DNA from: Xestospongia bergquistia
Taxonomy: Eukaryota; Porifera; Demospongiae; Haplosclerida; Petrosiidae
Assembly (NCBI GenBank): GCA_963965975.1
Contig: OZ014421.1
Span: 129,001 to 193,000, forward strand
Reading direction: 5' to 3'
DNA: 64,000 nt
This document shows positions 54,562 to 62,868 of the stretch, piece after piece. Numbering within the stretch: position 1 is the first letter of the stretch; every line of letters begins with the position of its first letter. The notes under the pieces are model-generated. The model was not told where the DNA came from and ran no database searches. It worked only from the letters and a program-made list of their open reading frames with translations. The position numbers and the translations under genes are program-made.

Positions 54562-57500
54562 ATGAGCTGGTGTCATATCTATTATATAACATCAGTTATA
54601 CTGTATATCTACAGTGGATATGTTACTGCTTCTGAGTATTATGTCTCTGCAACTCCTAATGGAGAATCTTGTTCTCATACTCACCTACCTTGTCACAACC
54701 TCTCCTACTATACTGATGATTATACATCTTACTTCACTGATGATACAATCTTCTACTTCCTAGAGGGAACTCATATTCTACAAGGTACATTGGTGATCAG
54801 TGGTGTAAGTAATATAACTCTACAGGGACTGGGTCATATAGAACAAGGCTTTCATGAGACAGTTATGCAATCTACCTCAGTAATAATGTGTAGTGATTAT
54901 GACAGAAGTGGTATACAATTTATTAATAGCACAAATATTGTATTGAAATCATTAACAATAGCAACTTGTGGAGGACTTTTTTATATACTTCAAAATAATA
55001 GATTTATTGTGTATAACATACTCTTTGTTGACATCAACAACATCACATTGGAATGGGTATCAGTCCAGAATGGTTCCGGTATTGGACTCTTTCTTTACAA
55101 TGCTTTTAATGTGTTAATCACCAATTCGACATTTGCTAACAATGAAGGTCTTATGAATGATCTAGATGATCTAGGCAATGCAGTAATTTTCTATGATGAT
55201 CAGGTTAAAAGACTGTCCAGAGTTAATATTGTGAAATCAAATTTTACACTGGGCTTAGGAAGTGGCATGAAGTATTCGTATTTTAGTGATAATAAAGTTG
55301 AGGTAATCATTGAAAAAAGTAAATTTTCACATAATACTGCTCAATATGGAGGAGGAATTATAATTACTTCTTATGCTAGAAGTGGTAGTATTGAGTTCAG
55401 TAACTGCACTATATACAACAATACTGCTCAGATTGGAGGAGTAGTGGGCATTTTTTTACTAGAAGGAAGTAGTAGTATTGAGTTCAGTAATTGCGCTATA
55501 TATGACAATACTGCACAGTTTGGAGGAGGAGTGCGCATTGTTTTACTAGATGGAAGTAGTAGTATTGAGGTCAGTAACTGCACTATATATAACAATACTG
55601 CTCAGATTGGAGGAGGAGTGGGGATTTATTTACTAGGTGGAAGTGGTAGAATTGAGGTCAGTAACTGCACTGTATATAATAATACTGCTCAGTTTGGAGG
55701 AGGAGTGGGGATTTATTTACTAGATGAAAGTGGTAGTATTGAGGTCAGTAACTGCACTATATATGACAATACTGCTCAGTATGGAGGAGGAGTGGGGATT
55801 TATTTACATGATGGAAGTGGTAGTATTGAGGTCAGTAACTGCACTATATATGACAATACTGCTCAGAATGGAGGAGGAGGAGGAGTGAACATTTATTTCG
55901 TTGATGGAAGTGGTAGTATTGAGTTCAGTAACTGCACTATATACAACAATACTGCTCAGGAGAGTGGAGGAGGAATGGACATTTATTTATACAATGGTAA
56001 TAGTAGTATTGAGTTCAGTAACTGCACTATATATGACAATACTGTTCAGATATTTGGAGGAGGAGTGAGCATTTATTTCGGTGATAGAAGTAGTAGTATT
56101 GAGTTCAGTAACTGCACTATATATGACAATACTGCTCAGTATGGAGGAGGAATGAACATTCATTTCATTGATGGAGGTGGTAGTATTGAGTTCAGTAACT
56201 GCACTATATATGACAATACTGCTCATTATGGAGGAGGAGTGGTGATTACTTTATCTGATGGAAGTGGTAGTATTGACTTCAGTAACTGCGTTATATACAA
56301 CAATACTGCATACTATGGATCAGGTCTCGTTGCTTTACAAGATTCTTCAACAAGTAGGATTCATTTTACAAACATTTCGTTTTATTTCAATAAAGCATCA
56401 AACAAGCTTCATAAAGATCATTCTGCTGTGTTACTAGGAAACATTAAAAATGTTACATTTGACCAAATTGACATTAGTAATCATAACACAACTGGTTTAC
56501 TCAGTATCAATAGTCTAATAATGTTTGATGGACATAATACATTTATAAACAATTCTGGCATTAATGGTGGGGGTATGGCTTTATATGGATTCTCCCAATT
56601 ATTACTAAAGCAGAATACGAACATATCATTTGCCAATAATCATGCCAGTGAGTCAGGTGGAGGAATCTTTGTGTCACAAGTTATTGATAACAACGCCTTG
56701 ACAATTTGTTCCTTTAAGAATTTTCTTTATTATAATACTACTGCTAAGACAATGTTGTATTTTGTCAACAATACAGCTGATGTATCTGGTGATGTCTTGT
56801 ATGGAGGGAAAATCTGTTATTGTCTAAACTTTGACTTTGATCATCAATTTCATTACCACCAACAGAGAGGTCTATCAGTAGTATCATCAGATCCTATTCA
56901 AGTGTGCTTTTGTGAATCAAACAGACAAAATTGTTCTATTACAAATGTCAATATAACTGCAATACCTGGAATTAATGTCAATATATCGCTAGCTACTGTT
57001 GGTAATAAAGATGGCTTAACAAAGGGTGTGATAAAATTGACAACATCAGATAGTTCATCATCTACTGTACAAACTGATAATCCTAGACTAAATGCAACTT
57101 GTACCAATGTAACCTTTAATTTAAGAGGAAAGCCTTCATTGAATACAACACAAGTCTATGTAACATCTGAAGGTTTAATCAGTGATCTTTCATCTAATGA
57201 CATTCACTATGTGAAAGTCATTGAAGTTAACATTGAGTCCTGTCCAATTGGGTTTCCATTAGTAAATAATGCTTGCAGTTGTAGATCTGAATTAAATACA
57301 TCTTCAATAACTTGTGATATTAACACTCAAATTATAACTAGAGATGGTGATATGTGGATTGGTTATAAAAATGACTCAGACTGTCTTATTGTTTATCCTA
57401 ATTGCCCCTTTGATTACTGCAATGATGGAACAGTTCATTTTAAAATCACCTCTCCTCATCCACAATGTCTTCTCAATCGATCTGGCATACTTTGTGGACA

Positions 57501-58794
57501 ATGTGCTAATGGACTTAGTCTCATGTTAGGTACCAATCAATGTGGACAATGTACTAATAACTACATAGCTCTTATCATTCCATTTGCTTTAGCTGGTATA
57601 GCACTGGTAGCTTTTATCATTGCTTTAAACTTAACTGTGTCTGTGGGTACAATCAATGGACTTATATTCTATGCTAATGTTGTCAAAATATATGAACCCA
57701 TCTTCTTTTCTGAAGGTCCTATACCATTTCTTAGTCTGTTCATTTCCTGGCTTAATCTTGATCTAGGTATTGAGACTTGCTTCTTTGATGGTATGGATTC
57801 ATGCAGTAAGACATGGCTACAGTTTATTTTTCCAGGCTATGTTTGGTTTCTACTAATACTCATTATAATATTATCACAATATTCTAGCAAAGTGGTTCGA
57901 CTTGTGGGAAGGCAAGCAATCCCAGTACTAGCCACTATGATCCTTCTTTCTTATACTAAACTGATACGTACTGTCTTCCAAGCTCTTTATTTCATCAATA
58001 TTCAATGTAATGGTAATAATAATGTCCCATTATTGAGGTGGTACATTGATGCTAATGTCCAATATTTTAGAGGTTATTGTCATCTACCATTGTTCCTGTT
58101 CTCACTGGCTGTACTCATTTTACTAATTGTTCCATACACCTTCTACCTTCTTACAATACCATTACTTGAAGGACCTTTATCAAAATACATATGCTGCTGC
58201 CAAAAGTTATGGACATATATGAAGCCTTTCTTTGATGCATATGGAGGACCATATAAGGACAAGTGTCGTTTTTGGACTGGATTTTTATTACTGGTTCGTG
58301 TTGCCTTAGCACTGGTTGTGTCTCTAGATATAGGCGGTACTATAAGTTTGGATGTGTTAACATTTATGTTAATTATTATTGTTATATTGTACATCTTTTT
58401 GATGAGAATATATCGACACCTCCCTTTGTTTTGTTTGGAGTTGTTTTTCATACTCAACCTCATATTAATGGCTCACATGAATCTACAAACCTCTGAAAAA
58501 TCCAAGGGACAAGTGTCTAGTATTGTTTTAGTATCAATATCATTTGTTGTATTCTGTGGTATTATATTCTATCATGTTTGGGATCGTCTGTTAAAGTCTT
58601 GTTCACAACAACTAATGGTAAAAGTCAAGAAGATATTCAAGAAGCTTCCACCATCTCCTCAATTTAATGATATTGAACATCCTCCATCAAGATCAGGCTC
58701 TCCTGCTGTTGTATGTAGCACAACTTCAGTATCAGTTGTATCAGTAGAAATGAAACGAGAATCGCTACTTTTCGATAAAGATGACAAAAATTGA
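54562..58794 (+). CDS. 11-coil beta-helix membrane protein, divergent coils, DKDDKN class
   Basis: 1410 residues, intronless, start MSWCHIYYIT. Cap variant: CGGLFYILQNNRF as in the two truncated copies upstream. Eleven coils are far more diverse than in other genes: five EVSN or EFSN variants in the first five units, GGVVGIFLLE, VRIVLLDG, a GGGGG run, and MNIHFIDG. A three-residue duplication occurs at MNDLDDLGN. The C-terminal part is mosaic: GPIPFLSLF and the tail MKRES with LLFDKDDKN are DKDDKN-class, while YFRGYCHLP and CCCQKLWTYMKPFF follow the DDEDD class. Membrane segments and Cys module are complete. AATAAA is at 58988-58993, about 195 bases after the stop. Confidence 0.9.
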   Translation: MSWCHIYYITSVILYIYSGYVTASEYYVSATPNGESCSHTHLPCHNLSYYTDDYTSYFTDDTIFYFLEGTHILQGTLVISGVSNITLQGLGHIEQGFHETVMQSTSVIMCSDYDRSGIQFINSTNIVLKSLTIATCGGLFYILQNNRFIVYNILFVDINNITLEWVSVQNGSGIGLFLYNAFNVLITNSTFANNEGLMNDLDDLGNAVIFYDDQVKRLSRVNIVKSNFTLGLGSGMKYSYFSDNKVEVIIEKSKFSHNTAQYGGGIIITSYARSGSIEFSNCTIYNNTAQIGGVVGIFLLEGSSSIEFSNCAIYDNTAQFGGGVRIVLLDGSSSIEVSNCTIYNNTAQIGGGVGIYLLGGSGRIEVSNCTVYNNTAQFGGGVGIYLLDESGSIEVSNCTIYDNTAQYGGGVGIYLHDGSGSIEVSNCTIYDNTAQNGGGGGVNIYFVDGSGSIEFSNCTIYNNTAQESGGGMDIYLYNGNSSIEFSNCTIYDNTVQIFGGGVSIYFGDRSSSIEFSNCTIYDNTAQYGGGMNIHFIDGGGSIEFSNCTIYDNTAHYGGGVVITLSDGSGSIDFSNCVIYNNTAYYGSGLVALQDSSTSRIHFTNISFYFNKASNKLHKDHSAVLLGNIKNVTFDQIDISNHNTTGLLSINSLIMFDGHNTFINNSGINGGGMALYGFSQLLLKQNTNISFANNHASESGGGIFVSQVIDNNALTICSFKNFLYYNTTAKTMLYFVNNTADVSGDVLYGGKICYCLNFDFDHQFHYHQQRGLSVVSSDPIQVCFCESNRQNCSITNVNITAIPGINVNISLATVGNKDGLTKGVIKLTTSDSSSSTVQTDNPRLNATCTNVTFNLRGKPSLNTTQVYVTSEGLISDLSSNDIHYVKVIEVNIESCPIGFPLVNNACSCRSELNTSSITCDINTQIITRDGDMWIGYKNDSDCLIVYPNCPFDYCNDGTVHFKITSPHPQCLLNRSGILCGQCANGLSLMLGTNQCGQCTNNYIALIIPFALAGIALVAFIIALNLTVSVGTINGLIFYANVVKIYEPIFFSEGPIPFLSLFISWLNLDLGIETCFFDGMDSCSKTWLQFIFPGYVWFLLILIIILSQYSSKVVRLVGRQAIPVLATMILLSYTKLIRTVFQALYFINIQCNGNNNVPLLRWYIDANVQYFRGYCHLPLFLFSLAVLILLIVPYTFYLLTIPLLEGPLSKYICCCQKLWTYMKPFFDAYGGPYKDKCRFWTGFLLLVRVALALVVSLDIGGTISLDVLTFMLIIIVILYIFLMRIYRHLPLFCLELFFILNLILMAHMNLQTSEKSKGQVSSIVLVSISFVVFCGIIFYHVWDRLLKSCSQQLMVKVKKIFKKLPPSPQFNDIEHPPSRSGSPAVVCSTTSVSVVSVEMKRESLLFDKDDKN
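55378..56327 (+). repeat. in-frame coil repeats (11 diverged units)
   Basis: Eleven 28-31-residue units with FSNC or VSNC. They share the register, sequon and Cys of the other genes but differ from each other at many positions, so this array has escaped the homogenisation seen elsewhere. Confidence 0.9.
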
Positions 58795-59366
58795 TTTCTA
58801 TTACATAGTACTGACTATATGTCATTGTATTGACCTATTATTAACATGTCTTATGTAGTATATAAAAATAGTAGTTTAGTGAGTAGTGTCAGATAAACTG
58901 TTGTATGTATACTTATATATAATTTTAGTTAAATGTTATAATTTACTGTTTCCTTCAGTCCTTATTTTGTTATTAATGAGTATTAATAATAAAGGATATT
59001 GTTATAGTAACATTGTTCATAAGATTACCTCTAATTCATGTGACTTATGTAGTAAGAATACTTCAATAGCATACTGTACTGAATGTACAGAGTTCCTTTA
59101 TGATATTTGATGTTACTATTTATAGTATTGTGAGTACAATATAACATTCAGTAACAAATTAACAATTACAAATAGTTTATAGGTCACTTCTTACTTTACT
59201 ATGTATAATATATATATTACTTATTACAGTAGACATAATTGATGTCAACATTATTTTGCAGTGATCACATTAAATGTTAATACATAAAACATGTGTTATT
59301 AATAATGAGTATAAAGACTATATTATTATTGTAATAGTATCACTTAATTATTGAAAGACCTATTCA
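58795..59366. other. 3' flank of DKDDKN-class gene
   Basis: Colinear with 43928-44617 until TATTCAA near 59367, where homology stops and unrelated GC-rich DNA begins. Confidence 0.65.
59039..59110 (+). pseudogene. B-box-like zinc-finger relic, copy 3
   Basis: CDLCSKNTSIAYCTECTEF with all four Cys kept. In this copy the frame is open upstream to an ATG at 58886 (74 codons) across TTTCCTTCAG, which could equally be a 3' splice site. Resemblance to half of a B-box is by Cys spacing only. Confidence 0.4.
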
Positions 59367-59775
59367 AAAATCTGACGTACATATAAAAAGAAACTGAAAC
59401 AGTCATGAGTGCCAGTGTGTTGTGGGCCAGCGTTCTGCAATGCATCAGACCTCTGAGATGGTTACCAGCATACTCTACGGAGTATCCGAAAGGCCGACTA
59501 GGATAGGGCTGGTAGTCTCCCTTTAAACGAGATGAGGCTGGTGTATTTGTGGTTCCCGGTTCCTGAATGCGACATTCCCTAAGAGCTGGAATCCCGTACG
59601 GCTGGTTTTAAGTTAGGGCGACGCTCCAGCCAGGATTACCTCGCGAAGACGAGGGTTACCAAGCCAGGTGGCGGTCCCAGCTAGCAATAGCAGGGAATCC
59701 TGGAGCCTAAGTGCCTGCGTGGGTGAGCGAGTAGGAATCGTTTGGGCAACACACAAGGATTTTTTTTTGCTTTTT
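59367..59775. other. unidentified GC-rich insertion
   Basis: About 400 bases that are much richer in G+C than everything around them, with repeated GGCTGGT elements, a CCTCG-CGAAGA-CGAGG hairpin (near 59640-59655) and a run of T at 59761-59768. No long reading frame. Left border at TATTCAA where family homology stops. No clear target-site duplication. It could be a retroelement UTR, a SINE-like element or a structured RNA gene. The T run could be a Pol III stop on this strand or a poly(A) tail on the other. Confidence 0.5.
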
Positions 59776-59928
59776 TAAACATGTAACTAAAATATAATTA
59801 CTATGATTATGTTAACCTCCTTCAATGCTTTATGTCTCACTGTTTAAATCACTCAAACTAACTTATACTTCAATATTCTATTTGTACTCAAAAAAGATAT
59901 TTCAATACTATGATCATATCAGTAATAT

Positions 59929-60012
<84 letters not shown>

Positions 60013-60218
60013 CTGATACACTACTCATCTCAATAGACATAATTAATGTGAAAATTACTTCACATCACATCCAATCTGAAGCAAAATTGAAATAATCATA
60101 GTAGCAATTATCATAGTAACAACATCTTTATTACCATAGGAACAATTACCATAGCAACATTACTTATGACCTATGACTATTGGGGCAATTATAGTTTCAA
60201 AATCACTAAAAATCACAA
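59776..60218. other. non-family AT-rich DNA with degenerate CATAGCAACAATT repeats
   Basis: Not homologous to the family spacers. Apart from the TA tract it contains four degenerate copies of ACCATAGCAACAATT (about 60095-60165). No gene is seen. Confidence 0.5.
59926..60011. repeat. (TA)n tract inside an inverted repeat
   Basis: About 85 bases of alternating TA with one AAAT interruption, bounded by TATCAGTAA on the left and TTACTGATA on the right, which are exact reverse complements. The whole is a long palindrome able to form a cruciform. Confidence 0.85.
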
Positions 60219-61005
60219 CAATATTCAATGTAATGGTAATAATAATGTCCCATTATTGAGGTGGTACATTGATGCTAATGTCCAATATTTTAGAGGTTAT
60301 TGTCATCTACCATTGTTCCTGTTCTCACTAGCTGTACTCATTTTACTAATTGTTCCATACACCTTCTACCTTCTAACAATACCATTACTTGAAGGACCTT
60401 TATCAAAATACATGCGTTGCTGCCAAAAGTATATGAAACCTTTCTTTGATGCATATGGAGGACCATATAAGGACAAGTGTCGTTTTTGGACTGGATTTTT
60501 ATTATTGGTTCGTGTTGTCTTAGCGCTAGTTGTGTCTCTAGATATAGAGGCTACTATAAGTTTGGATGTGTTAACATCTCTTTTATTTGTTATTATATCA
60601 ATGTACTTCCTTTTGAGAGGAATATATCGACATTTAACTTTGCCTTGTCTAGAGATGTCTTTTTTTCTTAATCTCATGTTTATGGCTTATATGAGTGTAC
60701 AAACCTACAAAGCGTAAAGTTCAAGGCAAGTATTAAGTGTTGCTTTAGCAACAGTATCATTTGTAGTATTCTGTGGTATTATCCTCTATCATATCTGGGA
60801 TCAACTGTCTAAATCATGTTTAAAACGACCATTTGCAAAAATCATGAGGGTATTTAAGATGCCTCCATCAGATCCTGTTACTGATGATGCAGTCGTTCCT
60901 TTAATGCATCCTGGATCCCCTGCTTTAATATGTAATACTAGTTCAGTGAGTGTGGTATCAGTAGTAATGAGACGAGAATCACTACTGGATGATGAAGATG
61001 ACTAA
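60219..61005 (+). pseudogene. C-terminal fragment with a nonsense mutation
   Basis: Family homology starts at CAATATTCAATG (the NIQCNGNNN codons) and runs through the last five membrane segments to the DDEDD tail, stop at 61003-61005. The frame is interrupted at 60715-60717, where TCA (Ser in TYKASNS) is TAA; downstream it is open to the normal end. Everything N-terminal is missing. It is mosaic: RCCQKYMKPFF is DKDDKN-type, YFRGYCHLP and the tail are DDEDD-type. An AATACA hexamer is at 61026-61031. Confidence 0.85.
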
Positions 61006-61720
61006 TGTTTGATTTCTTGATATATAATACAATTGTTTGAATTCTACCTCGTAAAACCAATTATGTTTTGATATTTATAACTTTATTTTTGATGTGTAGT
61101 TAACAACAATAACAGTATGTAATGTAAATAATAATATCATAGAAGTGTGTTATTATGTATTACTAAACTTACTATTAATATTGTTTTTGTTATTGTTGTT
61201 ATTGTTATTTACTATTAATTATAAAGGTACATTTTATATTATAACTAACTCTTATACTGTTATAAGTACTAGTACTATTTAGTGACATATCAGTTAACAG
61301 TACAGTTACAACTAATGTACTGGTCACCATTTACTCTACTCTACATAATAATATAATATCATAGAATTGTATGATAATGTATTGATTAGCTTTGCAGTAT
61401 TATTTTTATTAATGATTATTAACAGGAGCTCATAGGCTCACAAAGGAGGAAGGAGTGCACACTATGTATTGCAGCATTGAGCAAAATTACCTTTTATAAA
61501 TGACCATATAAGGAAATATGGAATTATATTCATAGAACCCACGTTTACGTATTTTAACACTTTGATGACTCTTATTGAGCACTTATTTAGAATGACATGA
61601 CCAGTAATTAGTGGTTTGTCCTTCTTGGTGTAACTTCTATGATGATATAACTTGTATTATGATGATGACATCACTATGTGTCATAAGGTTCGGTTTAGGG
61701 TGTAAGTGATATAAGTATAC
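61006..61720. other. DDEDD-class 3' flank and partial spacer
   Basis: Colinear with the start of the long-form spacer, including GTCCTTCTTGGTGTAAC and GATGATGACATCACT, up to GGTGTAAGTGAT near 61710, where the minisatellite begins. Confidence 0.65.
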
Positions 61721-62038
61721 TAGTCCCATATTAATATTTTAGTGTATTATACAACCTCTACATTGAGGACACTTGTTCTAGTCCCATACTAATACTTTAG
61801 TGTATTATACAACCTCTATATTGAGGACACTTGTTCTAGTCCCAAACTAATACTTCAGTGTATTATATAACCTCTATATTGAGGACACTCCCATACTAAT
61901 ACTTTAGTGTATTATACAACCTCTATATTGAGGACACTTGTTCTAGTCCCAAACTAATACTTCAGTGTATTATATAACCTCTATATTGAGGACACTCCCA
62001 TACTAATACTTTAGGGTATTATACAACCTCTATATTGA
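61721..62038. repeat. minisatellite, 52-58 bp units
   Basis: Six units starting TAGTCCCATACTAATAC or TCCCATACTAATAC, at 61721, 61779, 61837, 61889, 61944 and 61996. Units 3+4 (107 bases) are repeated as 5+6, with a 9-base TTGTTCTAG loss at alternate joints. The last unit runs straight into the retroelement fragment. Confidence 0.85.
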
Positions 62039-62464
62039 GCATCATCCAGCTCTCATCCAGTTGATATCTTCTTCCCTTGTTGGAAGTGGGGGAAACCTAT
62101 TGCATTTGATGTCACTGTTATCTCTCCTCTTCAGCAGCTTACTATTCAAGGTGCCTCTGTTACTCCTGGTTATGTAATCGCTGTCGAAGAGGATACAAAG
62201 TTCCATATACATCTGGAAAACTGTTTAGCTGCTGGTGTCTCCTTTGTCCCTCTCTTGGTTGAGTTACTGGGGGGATGGAGCGATGAAGCATTCAATACCC
62301 TCAGGCTGATTGGCAAACAACAAGAACAACGTATGGGTCTCACACTATCTCATTCAATCAATCATCTCTTTCAACGCCTCTCTATTGTTCTTTGGCGCGG
62401 GAATGCCTGCATGTGGGCATCTTGCATGCCCATCAATTTGCCATCTGAGGATGGGATTGAATGA
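62039..62464 (+). pseudogene. C-terminal fragment of a retroelement (reverse-transcriptase-type) ORF
   Basis: An open frame of 141 codons to a TGA at 62462-62464, without its own start (preceded by TGA at 62036). Key motifs are HPVDIFFPCW, GKPIAFDVTVISPLQQL, FVPLLVELLGGW and HLFQRLSIVLWRGNACM. I recognise this pattern from the region after the reverse transcriptase in sponge and cnidarian retroelement proteins; FDVTV may be part of a nuclease-like fold. Base composition and codon use are more G+C-rich than the surroundings. The 5' part, including the polymerase, is missing. Confidence 0.6.
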
Positions 62465-62868
62465 TTAATTTCATTTACACATAATATTGTTATGGTTATT
62501 GTAAAATTATAGTAATATTAACAATAATTGTAATAATTATTATTATATTACTTTATAATTATAATTGTTATTATTATTATATTACTTTATTATAATAATG
62601 TTATTGTTATAAATTTATTGATTGTTTATTAATATTATTTATATTATTATATTACTTTATAATAATTTTATTGTTATAAAGTTTATTATATAATAAATGA
62701 TTGTTTATTTATGATATATTATTATTATAAAGAAATTATATTTAATTATAATAATTATAGTATGTTCAGTTTATAAAAGGCTGCAATAATACAACTTAAA
62801 TTATCTTGTTAGTTTGACATTAATTCTCTGTTGTTCATCTGATCTTTACTGTTGCATCTACTGTCATA
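62465..62868. other. very AT-rich DNA and core promoter
   Basis: About 300 bases of almost pure A/T with ATTATTATATTACTTTATAA-like repetition, then the family promoter beginning abruptly near 62761 with TATAAAAG at 62772-62779, 97 bases before the ATG. The upstream half of the usual promoter, including TGATGTCA, is missing. Confidence 0.65.

Noticed and set aside
58886..59110. Independent 74-codon gene
   Set aside because: The frame is broken in the two homologous flanks and only the last 24 codons resemble a protein motif; annotated as a relic.
59367..59775. tRNA, 5S, U1 or hammerhead RNA in the GC-rich island
   Set aside because: I could not find matching A/B boxes, 5S or U1 landmarks, or a CTGATGA/GAAA hammerhead core.
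59825..60016. 63-codon frame ending in a long Ile-Tyr run
   Set aside because: It is produced by the TA microsatellite.
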